Below the pieces are notes generated by a model that ran no database searches, was not told where the DNA came from, and saw only the letters and a program-made list of their open reading frames with translations. From Sphingobacteriales bacterium (lineage in GTDB: Bacteria > Bacteroidota > Bacteroidia > Chitinophagales > UBA2359): a DNA stretch of 64,000 nt. Of this stretch, positions 36,680 to 46,066 are shown in pieces. Made by a program: the position numbers and the translations under genes. The stretch's first letter is position 1. Every line of letters begins with the position of its first letter. Location: positions 1-64,000 of the forward strand of contig JADKCK010000038.1 of assembly GCA_016718845.1 (NCBI GenBank). The letters are read 5' to 3'.

Positions 36680-38704
36680 ATGAGCTTTTTATTTCCCGCA
36701 TTTTTGGCAGCCTTAGCAGTTATTGCCATACCTATTATTATACACCTATTTTACTTCCGCCGTTTTAAACGCGTTTATTTCACCAACGTCAAGTTTTTGA
36801 AAGAGTTGAAAGAAGAACGCTCGTCGCGCAATCGCCTTAAACATTTATTGGTGTTGGCATCGCGCGTGGCGGCAATTGCACTCTTGGTGTTGGCTTTTGC
36901 ACAACCTTACATACCACAAACGCAAAGCAAAACGGTACAAGGACCCAAAGCAGTAAGTATATATTTAGATAATTCGTTTAGCATGAACGCCCTAAGCAAC
37001 GACGTATCGTTGTTTGAAAAAGCGCGCGCCAAAGCCGCCGAAATTGTAGATGCCTATACCACCGAAGACCGTTTTCAGGTGCTAACCAACGATTTTGAAG
37101 GCAGACAACAACGCCTAATCACCAAAGACGAAGCCAAAGCCTATATAGATGAGCTAAAAACAAGCCCCGCATCGCGACCGCTTACCCAAGTTTTTGAACG
37201 CCAAAAGCAAGCCCTGCGCACCACCAATGCCGAACAAAAAGACGTGTATGTTATCTCCGATTTCCAAAAAAATATTGTCGAGTGGAAAAACGACACCACC
37301 TACCGCGTGTTTATGTTACCCCTCGAAGCCGTTGAGCAACAAAATGTATACATCGACTCGGTTTGGTTCGAAACACCAGCACGGGTGCTTAATCAGCAAA
37401 GCAAAATGCTGGTACGCATAAAAAATGCAGGCGACAAAGCCGTTGATAACTCGCGTTTGACCTTAAATATTAACGGAATGCAAAAAAGCGTGAACAACTT
37501 TTCGGTTGATGCCGCTAAAAGTATCACCGACACACTTAATTTTTCGGTCACATCGGCGGGCTGGCAAAACTGCGAATTACTCATAGAAGATTATCCCATT
37601 ACGTTTGACGATAGCTATTATTTTAGTTTCGAGATAGCCCAACAAATAAACGTAACGGCTATAAACGGCAATAGTTTTAGCAAATACCTTAACGTTTTAT
37701 TTACCGAAAGCAGGCACTTTAATTTTCAAAACCAGTCGGTTAATCAGGTTGATTACAGCAATCTGCCCAAAAACCAATTAATTATATTAAATGGCTTGCG
37801 CGATGTGCCTTCGGGTATGGCATCGCAGTTGCAAACCTATGTCGAGAAAGGGGGTAATGTATTGGTTTTCCCTACCGACGGCATGAACCTCGATTCGTAC
37901 AATACCTTTTTGCGCTCGTTGGGCGTAGCTACCTATGGCGAGCGCTTTGCCGAGCGTCGCGAAGTATCACAAATCAACACACAATCGGAGGTTTTTAACG
38001 ATGTGTTTGAGCGTTTACCCAATAATATGGACATGCCTTTTGCCAGTTCGGGCTACGAACTGTCGGGTTTTGGCGGAGCAATAGAAGAAAACTTACTTAC
38101 TTTTAGGGGTGGTAGGGCTTTTGTAAGTGGCTATAAATCGGGCAGTGGCAAGGTGTATTTGTGTGCATCGCCCCTTGATACCAAAGCCACTAACCTACCT
38201 ACACACGCTATTTTTGTGCCAATGGTGTATAAAATTGGTATTTTAGGCGGCACAAATGGTAAAATTTCGTACATTATTGGGCGAAACGAAGTGATAGAAT
38301 TAGATAACAAATCGGACAAAAAAGAAACGCCTTACAAACTAAAAGGCAAAGAGGAAGAGTTTATTCCAACACAACGCATTGTAGCCTCGAAACTGATACT
38401 AAACATGGACCAACAGTTGAATAAAGCAGGCAATTATCAGTTATATATGGATACCAATAAGCCCTTATATTCGTTAGGTTTTAACTACGACCGCCTCGAG
38501 TCGGAGTTAAGTTACTACAAACCCACCGAACTACGCGAACAATTTGCTGCCTACCGCAACATAAGTATGCTCGAAAACCGCAGTAACCTACCCGAAATTG
38601 TAGGCAAAATTAACCGCGGTGTTGAGCTATGGAAATATTGTTTGTTGTTTGCACTTGGCTTTTTGCTGATAGAAACATTGTTGCTGCGTTTTTGGAAAGA
38701 GTAA
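36680..38704 (+). CDS. BatA-domain membrane protein with von Willebrand A-like domain
   Basis: 674 residues, intact. The N-terminal BatA domain has two membrane segments (FLAALAVIAIPIIIHLF and a second at about 58-78, VAAIALLVLAFAQPYIP) separated by FKRVYFTNVKFLKELKEERS. A VWA-like domain follows with SIYLDNSFSMN, a MIDAS-like DxSxS variant, and a final membrane helix near 645-665 ends with WKE. Bacteroidota encode such proteins in Bat (aerotolerance) clusters or alone. No MoxR or other Bat gene is adjacent, so the role is uncertain. Confidence 0.85.
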   Translation: MSFLFPAFLAALAVIAIPIIIHLFYFRRFKRVYFTNVKFLKELKEERSSRNRLKHLLVLASRVAAIALLVLAFAQPYIPQTQSKTVQGPKAVSIYLDNSFSMNALSNDVSLFEKARAKAAEIVDAYTTEDRFQVLTNDFEGRQQRLITKDEAKAYIDELKTSPASRPLTQVFERQKQALRTTNAEQKDVYVISDFQKNIVEWKNDTTYRVFMLPLEAVEQQNVYIDSVWFETPARVLNQQSKMLVRIKNAGDKAVDNSRLTLNINGMQKSVNNFSVDAAKSITDTLNFSVTSAGWQNCELLIEDYPITFDDSYYFSFEIAQQINVTAINGNSFSKYLNVLFTESRHFNFQNQSVNQVDYSNLPKNQLIILNGLRDVPSGMASQLQTYVEKGGNVLVFPTDGMNLDSYNTFLRSLGVATYGERFAERREVSQINTQSEVFNDVFERLPNNMDMPFASSGYELSGFGGAIEENLLTFRGGRAFVSGYKSGSGKVYLCASPLDTKATNLPTHAIFVPMVYKIGILGGTNGKISYIIGRNEVIELDNKSDKKETPYKLKGKEEEFIPTQRIVASKLILNMDQQLNKAGNYQLYMDTNKPLYSLGFNYDRLESELSYYKPTELREQFAAYRNISMLENRSNLPEIVGKINRGVELWKYCLLFALGFLLIETLLLRFWKE

Positions 38705-38721
38705 AAAAGATTGTTTGACAC

Positions 38722-38765
38722 AAAAAGCGGCTACCTCGCAAGTACGAGGCAGCCGCTTTTTTATG
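38722..38765. terminator. Bidirectional terminator between convergent genes
   Basis: AAAAAGCGGCT...AGCCGCTTTTTT stem with a second internal CCTCG/CGAGG stem. It serves both the BatA-like gene and the sulfatase. Confidence 0.9.
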
Positions 38766-38775
38766 CACTGTATTA

Positions 38776-40119
38776 TCATTGCGTAGGTTCATCATCGCTA
38801 CTATCTCTTTCCGATGATTTTCGACCTTTCAAGTCATTAAATTCTTGCAATTCTTTATCGGTAGCAAGCATTTGGGCTTTTCGGGTATTGGCAAGAGTGC
38901 GCAAACTATCAATTCGGGCTTTGTATGCCGTATTATTAATTTGGTTTTCTTGCTCAAAGGGGTCTTTAATAAGGTCGTAAAATTCACTTTCGCCAGTTAC
39001 ATATTCTATATATTTGGCATTATGTGTTCTAACGCCCCAATTTGTTACTCGGTTAGTAATAGATGGTGCACCTTTTTGAGGGGCTTCTTCTAGGTTTTCG
39101 ATAAAAAAATAATCCCTTTTTAGGGCTTTATTGGTACTTAAAAACTCAACAAGGCTTTCGCCGTCAAGTTCCCATTGTTCGGGTCGGGGCGTAGCGGTTA
39201 GGTCTAAGATGGTGGGTGCTACATCAATATTTAGTACCAAACTGTTAGTATCTGTTTGTGTTTTTTTGATATACGGTGATGATATTGCCATTGGCACTCG
39301 AATAGCTTCTTCGTAGGGCAATACTTTTCCGGTCAGGCGGTGTTCGCCCCACATATATCCGTTATCGCTCAAAAATATGATGGTGGTATTATCGTAAATT
39401 CCTTGTTTTTGAGCAAACAAATGGCCGGTTTTTACCTGTTTTTTAAAGCTGGCATTAAAACGCGGAATTTGTTGTATGTAGTTAGGCTTATCGTCCACAT
39501 CAAATTCGTTGTACGATTGTGGGTGATGATTAAAAGTACTAAAAAGTTTCGCATCAGGGATGGGGGGGGGGGGGGGGGGAAAACTTTTAATCAAATCTGT
39601 TGAGTATTTTGTTTTTTCTTGGTATTTTTTTCCATTGTCGTTTACTGGATAATTGTAAAAACTGGTATGTAAAAACGAAAACCAGTAATCCCAGCCTGGT
39701 GGTATATGTGGTGATATTTTATCGTAAGCATTTAGGTATTTACCAATCAAGGCGGTTTTATAGCCGGCATTTTGCATCCAAACAGCCAAAGTAGTGGTGT
39801 CGTTAAACACTCTGGCTCCGCCAAATGGGCGCTGATTGCTAAAAACGCCATTTTTTGTAGCATACTGCCCGGTTAAAATACTTGCTCTCGAGGGGCAACA
39901 AAGAGAACTGGTTACAAAAGCACGCTCAAAAATAATACCCCGAGTTTGCATTTCTGCCATTACATTAGGCATATACTGTAGCGTACCCATTCGTTGATCA
40001 TCGGTTAATATAAAAACGATGTTCATTTTTTCGGTATTTGTTTTGCTACATCCCCATTGAAATGCCAGTGAGCAAAGCAACAATACCCATTTTAGTGTCT
40101 TTCTTTTAAAAATTTGCAT
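38776..40119 (-). CDS. Sulfatase lipoprotein, with a damaged central segment
   Basis: 447 residues with lipoprotein signal (LLLCSLAFQWGC). Motifs: NIVFILTDDQR (metal-binding Asp pair), SSLCCPSRASILTGQYATKN, the C-x-P-S-R sulfatase signature whose first Cys becomes formylglycine, and IIFLSDNGYMWGEHRLTGK plus PYEEAIRVPM. Arylsulfatase family, acting on sulfated glycans or similar esters. The segment that normally carries the FFLYLAPxAPH metal and substrate residues is replaced by FPPPPPPIPD, encoded opposite an 18-nt poly-G run (39562-39579). The following 60 residues also look shortened. I take this as missing or corrupt sequence. Lies downstream of a sigma-factor operon. Confidence 0.8.
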   Translation of the reverse strand: MQIFKRKTLKWVLLLCSLAFQWGCSKTNTEKMNIVFILTDDQRMGTLQYMPNVMAEMQTRGIIFERAFVTSSLCCPSRASILTGQYATKNGVFSNQRPFGGARVFNDTTTLAVWMQNAGYKTALIGKYLNAYDKISPHIPPGWDYWFSFLHTSFYNYPVNDNGKKYQEKTKYSTDLIKSFPPPPPPIPDAKLFSTFNHHPQSYNEFDVDDKPNYIQQIPRFNASFKKQVKTGHLFAQKQGIYDNTTIIFLSDNGYMWGEHRLTGKVLPYEEAIRVPMAISSPYIKKTQTDTNSLVLNIDVAPTILDLTATPRPEQWELDGESLVEFLSTNKALKRDYFFIENLEEAPQKGAPSITNRVTNWGVRTHNAKYIEYVTGESEFYDLIKDPFEQENQINNTAYKARIDSLRTLANTRKAQMLATDKELQEFNDLKGRKSSERDSSDDEPTQ

Positions 40120-40137
40120 ATTTATGGCTTATAAAAA

Positions 40138-40803
40138 TTATCTCCTCACCAAAAACGACCTTACCACTGTATTATATGCAGCTCGTTCTTTGCCGCTTAC
40201 ATTAGCCCGCAAACGCCAGTAGTAGCGTCCTTGTGTATAGTGTTGAACATCAAAGTTAAATTTTGTGGTGTTGGGTGTTATTTCTATTTGGGTTAATTGG
40301 TTGGCTTGGTTGTCGTAAATAATTAATAGTAGCGGAACTTGCACGCCTTGTTGTAAATCAAAAACAAGCGTTTTGCTTGTTTCGGTGTCGTGTGTGGGAT
40401 GTAGCACATTAATGGTTTGGGTAGTGGTAGCGGCTCGGCTTATGTTTTCTTCTAGCTCGTTGCAGCGGGCAAACATAGCCAGTAACTCATCTAGGCTGTA
40501 GGTTGGCTCCGTGTTAGGTGTATCCCAGTCGGGGGTTTCTGCTTGTACTAATTGTTCAAATTGGTTAGGAGCAAATAAATCGTTGCCCAAATCTTTTACC
40601 CATTGTTTGGCTTGTTGTATAGCGGTTGCCCCTTGCTGCTCGTTGAGGTGCAAGGTAGTTTCATAAATGAGTTTTTCGGCAGTGGCGGTTTGTAAAAACT
40701 CGTGGTCGAGCAACAATCGTTGTTCTAAAACTTGGCTTTCGGTAGCCGATAAATTGCTTGCCCAATAGCGGTGCAACAAATGTAGGTCGTTATTAGTTAT
40801 CAT
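40138..40803 (-). CDS. Soluble sigma-factor companion protein, copy 1
   Basis: 221 residues, unknown family. The start ATG overlaps the stop of the sigma-factor gene (ATGA at 40803-40800), so the two are co-translated. N-terminal helical part HRYWASNLSATESQVLEQRL resembles the first helices of anti-sigma factors. The C-terminal half is beta-rich and ends YTQGRYYWRLRA and FLVRR. The protein at 46957 has the same architecture (KYLLNDLTPIEQADFDQLL; FPAGRYYWKL; FFIWD). No membrane helix or zinc-binding HCxxC motif is visible, unlike classic anti-sigma factors. Role as sigma regulator is inferred from context only. Confidence 0.6.
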   Translation of the reverse strand: MITNNDLHLLHRYWASNLSATESQVLEQRLLLDHEFLQTATAEKLIYETTLHLNEQQGATAIQQAKQWVKDLGNDLFAPNQFEQLVQAETPDWDTPNTEPTYSLDELLAMFARCNELEENISRAATTTQTINVLHPTHDTETSKTLVFDLQQGVQVPLLLIIYDNQANQLTQIEITPNTTKFNFDVQHYTQGRYYWRLRANVSGKERAAYNTVVRSFLVRR

Positions 40804-41483
40804 TTAATTACGTATTTTTTCATAAAGTCAATATGTTCAAACATATCGGTGTAAGGGCTATTTTTTAGGGTTTGCACCAACATACGGCGGCAATCAAATA
40901 GGCGTTTGCGCAAAGTGCTTTCGTTGGTATCTAGCTGTGTGGCTATGTCGCTATATGGCAGGTCGTTGTAGCACGACAGCCGTATAATTTGGTGGCATTT
41001 GGGTGGCAATTGTGCTATTAATTGCTCGGTTAGTTGTAGTGCTTCGGCAATGGTTTGGTTAAACTCGGTGTCGTTGTTGCTTTGTGTGGCTTGGTTAAAG
41101 GGCGAGGTTTGTAGTTCGCCGTCTTTTTTTTGCTCGTTAGTAGCATGCAAAATTTCGGCTTGTTTTTTAGTTAGTTCTTCTTTTTTGCCAAAACACACAT
41201 TTTTTGCAATGCCTTTTAGGTACTTAATACACGGTATAAACTTGCCTTCTTTGTCTATCAAATCAAAATCGGGCTTTAGGCAATTTCGCCTAAACCCCTC
41301 GATAGATGCCCATGCTAGTTCATCGGCATTAACATGTGGCATACCATGCGACCGCAAAAATAGGGTAATATAGGGTAAAATTTGTTGATAACATTGTGTT
41401 ATCACTTCGGCATTACCCAACCGAAAAGCACTAATGACGTAGCTATTTTGATTAGCAGAGTCGGTGTTTGCTATCAAATTCAT
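40800..41483 (-). CDS. Sigma-70 family (ECF-like) RNA polymerase sigma factor, copy 1
   Basis: About 227 residues from the ATG at 41483 (MNLIANTDSANQNSYVIS); the longer frame to 41609 runs through the promoter. Region 2-like part: NADELAWASIEGFRRNCLKP and IKYLKGIAKNVCFGKKEEL. Region 4 helix-turn-helix: LPPKCHQIIRLSCYNDLPYS followed by IATQLDTNESTLRKRLFDCR. Sigma factors of this shape drive small regulons. The downstream companion gene is translationally coupled and the sulfatase may belong to the same transcript. A paralogous pair is found at 46957-48417. Confidence 0.8.
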   Translation of the reverse strand: MNLIANTDSANQNSYVISAFRLGNAEVITQCYQQILPYITLFLRSHGMPHVNADELAWASIEGFRRNCLKPDFDLIDKEGKFIPCIKYLKGIAKNVCFGKKEELTKKQAEILHATNEQKKDGELQTSPFNQATQSNNDTEFNQTIAEALQLTEQLIAQLPPKCHQIIRLSCYNDLPYSDIATQLDTNESTLRKRLFDCRRMLVQTLKNSPYTDMFEHIDFMKKYVIK

Positions 41484-41520
41484 GAACTGTTGGTTACTTA
41501 TGGGTTTAAAACAACAAAAT

Positions 41521-41538
41521 GTTACCTGCAAAGGTAAC
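41521..41538 (-). promoter_or_regulatory. Palindrome overlapping the -7 element of sigma-factor operon 1
   Basis: GTTACCTGCAAAGGTAAC has perfect 7-bp arms around a 4-nt centre. On the minus strand it includes TACCTTTG (41529-41536), so a protein bound here would block the promoter. A related 18-mer, GTTACCGCAAAAGTAAAC, sits at 48441-48458 upstream of the second sigma gene. Confidence 0.5.
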
Positions 41539-41601
41539 ATTTTTTGGTGATTTGTGGATTTAACCTTGTTTTTTAAAAAAAAGTTAAATTGGTGGTGATT
41601 T

Positions 41602-42566
41602 TTAAGCATTCACAAATATACTCGAATTAGGTTGCAATAAGTTGGGCTGATATAACACTGCCCAAATAACACCTTCTTTAATAGCATATTCGGATTGGAT
41701 AATATGCTGAATATTTAATTGCTTAATAACGTATTGTAACAAAGAAATGCTTGCCGGAATTAAGTCGGCGCGTTGTGCTTCCATGCCAGGTATTACCAAG
41801 CGTTGTGCCAAATTGCTTTGCGTTAGTTGCTCAAAAGCTTGCTCTACAAAGGCGGCAGTAAGGTTATAGGTAATGGTTTCGGGGGTACGTATTTGTTGGT
41901 TGATAGCCATTTGCATATCGGCAATGGTATCAAAAGTACCCGACGAGCCTATTAGCGTGTGCAACTGAAAGGGCAAACAAGCATCCCACAAAGGTTGTAG
42001 GGTGGCATTTATGTGTTGGTTTAGTGCCGCTATTTGGGTGGGTGTTATAGGGTCGGTGCGGTGAAAAAGGTTTTTTAGGACAGATGCGCCTACCCTAAAA
42101 CTTTGTTTCCAATACATTTGGTGCTGGTCGGCAATAATAAATTCTACACTTCCACCGCCAATATCCATCATCAAAACAGGTTGTTTGGGTAGTTGTATGG
42201 CTTGGCAAATGCCATGATAAATAAACAGGGCTTCGGCATCGCCCGAGATACATTGTATTTTAATGCCACAAATATCGGATACCGCCTTTATAAACTGGCG
42301 CTGTTGGTGGCTTTACGCAAACCCTCGGTGGCAAAGGCATAAACGGTGGTAATTTGGTGTTGGGCAATTAGCTGTGCATAATGCTGCATGGTTTGCAAGC
42401 CGCGCTCAAAAGCCACTGGCAGTATATAATCCAAACCACCTTCGCCTAATTTTACAAATTCTTTTTGGCGATAGATGGGCATATACGGATTAGCAGACTG
42501 CGGGTTGATAATCATCAAATGAAACGTATTGGTTCCTAAATCAATAATAGCAATGGGGGTTTTCAT
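41602..42566 (-). CDS. Ppx/GppA-family exopolyphosphatase (one frameshift)
   Basis: The N-terminal piece (42566-42288) has AIIDLGTNTFHLMIINPQ and FVKLGEGGLDYILPVAFERG. The second piece has VLMMDIGGGSVEFIIADQHQ, the second phosphate-binding loop, and IGSSGTFDTIADM. Between them, the alternate frame from about 42302 reads FIKAVSDICGIKIQCISGDAEA, where a stop at 42287 breaks the protein. One indel near 42300 restores about 321 residues, normal for the short Bacteroidota family members, which hydrolyse polyphosphate or pppGpp. Upstream of the sigma-factor gene on the same strand. Confidence 0.85.
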
Positions 42567-42583
42567 AGTGGGCGGAATTTAGG

Positions 42584-43117
42584 TTAATCTGATTTTATGG
42601 AGGGTTCTTGCTCTATCTCTATCTCGAACAAGCTAAGGTTTATTGCCGAGTAATGCTTGGGCAATGTATTGCGGTTGTTGGGTGTGATAATGCCCACAAA
42701 AGTAAAACCACATTGGGTATAATAATCAATTAGTTTTTGGTTATCGCCCCAAGTGTCCATGCGCACAAAGTGTTTGTTTTGTTGTTTGGCGTATTTTTTT
42801 GCCCATTTTACGATGTGTTTTACATAAAAACCGCCTCTAAAAGCGGGGTTTGTAACAATACGATGAATATAGATGGAGGGTTGTTGGTCTTTTTCGCCCC
42901 AAATGGCTGCGTCGTTGAAAGTGATGGCAAATATACAAGCTATTTGTTCGTTGTCTATAATTTTCCACTGTCTGTTTTCGGCTATTTCGGTGGCAACTAA
43001 GTCGTGGTCAAATCCTTGCCAATGTTTATCAAATACTTTTTTTTGGTAGGCTATTGCTTCGTCGTATAGCTCAAAGATGGCGGTTATATCGTTGGGGGTG
43101 CTGTTGATTATTTGCAT
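42584..43117 (-). CDS. GNAT-family N-acetyltransferase
   Basis: 177 residues. N-terminal NDITAIFELYDEAIAYQKKV, the core strands with IACIFAITF and IHRIVTNPAFRGGFYVKHIV (acetyl-CoA-binding motif A, in which the usual Gly-x-Gly reads RGGFYVK), and C-terminal DTWGDNQKLIDYYTQCGFTF. The acceptor substrate cannot be told. It lies 17 bp upstream of ppx on the same strand and may be co-transcribed. Confidence 0.85.
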   Translation of the reverse strand: MQIINSTPNDITAIFELYDEAIAYQKKVFDKHWQGFDHDLVATEIAENRQWKIIDNEQIACIFAITFNDAAIWGEKDQQPSIYIHRIVTNPAFRGGFYVKHIVKWAKKYAKQQNKHFVRMDTWGDNQKLIDYYTQCGFTFVGIITPNNRNTLPKHYSAINLSLFEIEIEQEPSIKSD

Positions 43118-43147
43118 GGTTTGGGTGTTGTTGCTGTTTGTTTTTAG

Positions 43148-43229
43148 GGCGCAAACTAATTATTTTGCGGGCAGACAAAAGGTGCAATAAGCACCGAATA
43201 TGGAACTGCGCGAAGCAAATGTATTTTAT
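43148..43229 (-). repeat. 82-bp dispersed intergenic repeat, copy 2 (inverted)
   Basis: Reverse-orientation copy of 28175-28257; includes GGTGCAATAAGCACC, a 5-bp-stem hairpin. It is located in the gap between the GNAT gene and the DUF6029 gene. Confidence 0.75.
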
Positions 43230-43347
43230 TTCAACCTTGTTTGTATTTATTTTTATGCAAGGTATAAATATTAAACCTGCCAAATTTTACGCATATAATT
43301 TAAACAATAAAAAATACATAAAATTGGCAGTTTTTTGTTGTTGTTGT

Positions 43348-45012
43348 TTAAAAGCTGGTGCTCATATCTAATTTTACACCGCTAAATGCGGGTTCAAACC
43401 TACAAACGCCGCCTGTGCATACAATGCCTTCGGGTTGTTTGGTGTAGGTTAGCCCAAATCGGGTGGCTTTTTCGGAGTATGATACAAACAAAGTTGGGTA
43501 GTGTACATCGTTTCCTACGTTGTACATATCGCCTGCCGAGAAAGTCCAATGCGGAGCAATTGCCATTTCTGCCAATACCCAAGCCCAATCGCCAAGGTCT
43601 TGTTTTTGGTCGGGTGTGGGGTCGTCTTTGCCAAAAATGCGCGATTCTCGTTTGGTTATCATATACGACAACTCGGTTTTAAGCGAGGTTTTTTTGCTAA
43701 ATTTATACACAAATTCGGCAAAAGGCGAGAGCGTATTTACAAAACCTTCTTTTTGTTGAAAAACAAATCGGTTAAAATCAACTGCCTGAATACCTATTGT
43801 GGCTTTGTAGTGTTTTTTAGCGGGTTTAAATTCGCAGTCGAGGTACACCTCGCTAAACAAACGGTCTCCTTCTAGGTTTTGTATCCATGCATAATTACCA
43901 TTAAAGGTTAAGCCTCGTTTTGGGGTGTAGGTGATGTCGGCTTGTGCCGATATTTCGCTTATGGGCTGCGATGCGGCGGCATAACGTGCCTGCAATCTGC
44001 CTGTGTTTTGGCGAGCCATTGGTGGCAAAAAATTAAGCAAGCCGCTGTTAAAAGTTTCTTGCGGAGATACCCGAAAATCGAAATTTTCGGTATATTTGCC
44101 CTGCAAAGTAACACCTAAACCTTTGTGGGCAAAAGATACGGTGTTAAACAACAACAAACCATGGTCGGGCTGAAACAGTTTGCCGTTTATGTCGCGCAAT
44201 ACATCTTTGGTTTTGTAACCTGCCTCGGTGTACCAGCTAAACTCGCCTATTTGCAAAGTGTTGTAAAACGAGGCAGCAGCGGCAGTAAATTTAGGTTCGG
44301 TAGTATAAATAATGGTGTCGTTGTTAAGGGCGTTCATGTCGTCGAGTACCGATTTCCAGGTGTCTAAATCCATTGTCCGAGCCACCACTGCTACACCCGG
44401 AGCCAACGATAATTTGCCTTTTAGGTCAATAAAACCATCAATATTAGCTCCTCTTAAAATGGGTTTAAAATGTTTTATGGTCGATGTTTCGGGGTCTATT
44501 TGGCGTTTAAGCCTACCTGTAAAGGCTTTTACTGTCCAGTTGTCGGTAATTTTGTAGGCAGCCGACAAGCCAAATATTGCTTGGTCGAAACCCAAAGCTC
44601 GGTTTTCGTACGAGCGATAAACGGCTCCGCTAGCATATTGGTCGTATAAATAACCTGCGTTGATAGTAAATTTGTCTATTGTTTTTTTCACATACCACCT
44701 GCCAAGAGCTTGCCCATTAGTTGGCAAAACAGGGTTGTTTAATTGCGAGTTCAAAAACATATCAAAACGCAAACCTACATCAAAACCCGATATGCGGTAG
44801 TTGAGGTTTAGCCAGCTATCTGCCCCATATTTTAGGTATTCGTAAAAAGGGGTGTTGTATGCCCCGCGAATACTATCGCGGTCGTAAAAACGAGCCGATG
44901 TTTGCAAATCGCCCGAAAATTGCCCTTTGTCTTGAGCTTTTAGTACAAAGCTACAAAATAAGGAGCAGAAAACAAAATAAAAAACGATTTTTAGCGTTGT
45001 TTGTCGATTCAT
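43348..45012 (-). CDS. DUF6029-type outer-membrane beta-barrel protein
   Basis: 554 residues from the ATG at 45012 (MNRQTTLKIVFYFVFCSLFC, signal peptide ending LKAQDKG); an ATG two codons earlier is possible. The whole mature part is alternating beta strands typical of a large barrel (NLNYRISGFDVGLRFDMFLN, GRWYVKKTIDKFTINAGYLY, ELSYMITKRES, HWTFSAGDMYNVGND), ending in an aromatic residue (DMSTSF), the outer-membrane C-terminal signature. I assign it to DUF6029 by overall pattern. A TlpA-like gene lies divergently upstream, an arrangement I recall for this family. Confidence 0.7.
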   Translation of the reverse strand: MNRQTTLKIVFYFVFCSLFCSFVLKAQDKGQFSGDLQTSARFYDRDSIRGAYNTPFYEYLKYGADSWLNLNYRISGFDVGLRFDMFLNSQLNNPVLPTNGQALGRWYVKKTIDKFTINAGYLYDQYASGAVYRSYENRALGFDQAIFGLSAAYKITDNWTVKAFTGRLKRQIDPETSTIKHFKPILRGANIDGFIDLKGKLSLAPGVAVVARTMDLDTWKSVLDDMNALNNDTIIYTTEPKFTAAAASFYNTLQIGEFSWYTEAGYKTKDVLRDINGKLFQPDHGLLLFNTVSFAHKGLGVTLQGKYTENFDFRVSPQETFNSGLLNFLPPMARQNTGRLQARYAAASQPISEISAQADITYTPKRGLTFNGNYAWIQNLEGDRLFSEVYLDCEFKPAKKHYKATIGIQAVDFNRFVFQQKEGFVNTLSPFAEFVYKFSKKTSLKTELSYMITKRESRIFGKDDPTPDQKQDLGDWAWVLAEMAIAPHWTFSAGDMYNVGNDVHYPTLFVSYSEKATRFGLTYTKQPEGIVCTGGVCRFEPAFSGVKLDMSTSF

Positions 45013-45258
45013 AGCCATTTTTTTTTGCGGAATAATTTGTTGGTGATTAAACGTTTGGGTAGCTGTAGTGTCTAATACAGAGGTATATTGGTTTCGAGTT
45101 GCAAAGTAAATCAATTTAACGCTAAGTTTTGCCATTCGAGCTTCCTTTTTTCAACATTGCTCCTATATTTGCTATTTGTTGCTTAGTTACAGCCTATAAA
45201 TGGCAATTTATTATCTACAAAATTTTCAACCTAAACTTAATAAAACGATATCTTACCG

Positions 45259-45771
45259 ATGATGAACAAAATCAATCGATTGTTTTTAATGCTATTTGTT
45301 TGCCTTGCATTTTCCGCCAGTGCATTGGCTCAGGACAAATTGCCGAGTATTGAACTAAACAATACCAAAGGAGAAAAAGTAAATATTGCCGATTATGGTA
45401 AAAAGGACAAGTTGGTCGTTTTATCGTTTTGGGCAACGTGGTGTGTGCCTTGCCGCAAAGAGTTGGACAACATAGCCGATGTGTATGCCGACTGGAAAGA
45501 GAAATACAACTTAGAGGTAGTGGCTATTAGTGTAGATGATCAGCGCACGGTTAGCCGAGTGGCAGCTTATGCACAAGGCAAAGGCTGGGAGTACGAAGTG
45601 CTATTGGACACCAAAGAAGACCTAAAACGTGCCCTTAACGGTTTGGAAGTACCTTATACGGTAGTTGTTAATCCGAAAGGCGAAATTGTGTTTAAGCATT
45701 CGGGCTATGTAGAGGGCGATGAGTTTGAGTTGGAGAAAAAAATTCAAGAAATTTTAGCCGAAAAGAAATAG
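45259..45771 (+). CDS. TlpA-like thioredoxin-family protein
   Basis: 170 residues with a signal peptide (LFLMLFVCLAFSASALAQ). The thioredoxin-fold motif is FWATWCVPCRKELDNIAD with a CVPC active site rather than the CGPC of the two paralogs at 28400 and 29771. VPYTVVVNPKGEIV carries the cis-Pro loop. A periplasmic disulfide reductase is likely. It is transcribed divergently from the DUF6029 gene. Confidence 0.9.
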   Translation: MMNKINRLFLMLFVCLAFSASALAQDKLPSIELNNTKGEKVNIADYGKKDKLVVLSFWATWCVPCRKELDNIADVYADWKEKYNLEVVAISVDDQRTVSRVAAYAQGKGWEYEVLLDTKEDLKRALNGLEVPYTVVVNPKGEIVFKHSGYVEGDEFELEKKIQEILAEKK

Positions 45772-45803
45772 TTTTATTAATAAACCGCTTTGGGTTTAAC
45801 AAC

Positions 45804-45845
45804 AAAACGGGCAGTAAGCCATTTGCTTACTGCCCGTTTTTTATT
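45804..45845 (+). terminator. Intrinsic terminator of the TlpA-like gene
   Basis: AAAACGGGCAGTAAG/CTTACTGCCCGTTTT stem with a 7-nt loop and T6. Confidence 0.9.
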
Positions 45846-45935
45846 TGCGTTTATTTAGCACTTGGTACTATTGTAATACCAACTTAAGCAAGTAGTAGGT
45901 GCCTATTTTATATCAATTATTTAAGCAAATATACT

Positions 45936-46030
45936 TACCCCGCTTAACGCGGAATAGGTTTTTTTTGGGGGTGATTATTGGTTTGCCCTATTTGCACAGT
46001 CTATGGCACCCCCAAAGCAAAGCAAGCGCA
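45936..46030 (+). repeat. Dispersed GGGGGTG/CACCCCC intergenic repeat, copy 2
   Basis: Contains CCCCGCTTAACGCGGAATA, TTTTGGGGGTGATTATTGG and TATGGCACCCCCAAAGCAAA. The GGGGGTG and CACCCCC arms can pair around about 40 nt. Related copies are at 22050, 51925 and 58645. Confidence 0.8.
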
Positions 46031-46066
46031 ACCACGCAATCAGCACTCTTCCATGGCTGTATCAAA

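Noticed and set aside
43138..43371. 77-codon plus-strand open frame
   Set aside because: Overlaps the inverted 82-bp repeat and the 3' end of the DUF6029 gene, with no coding signature.
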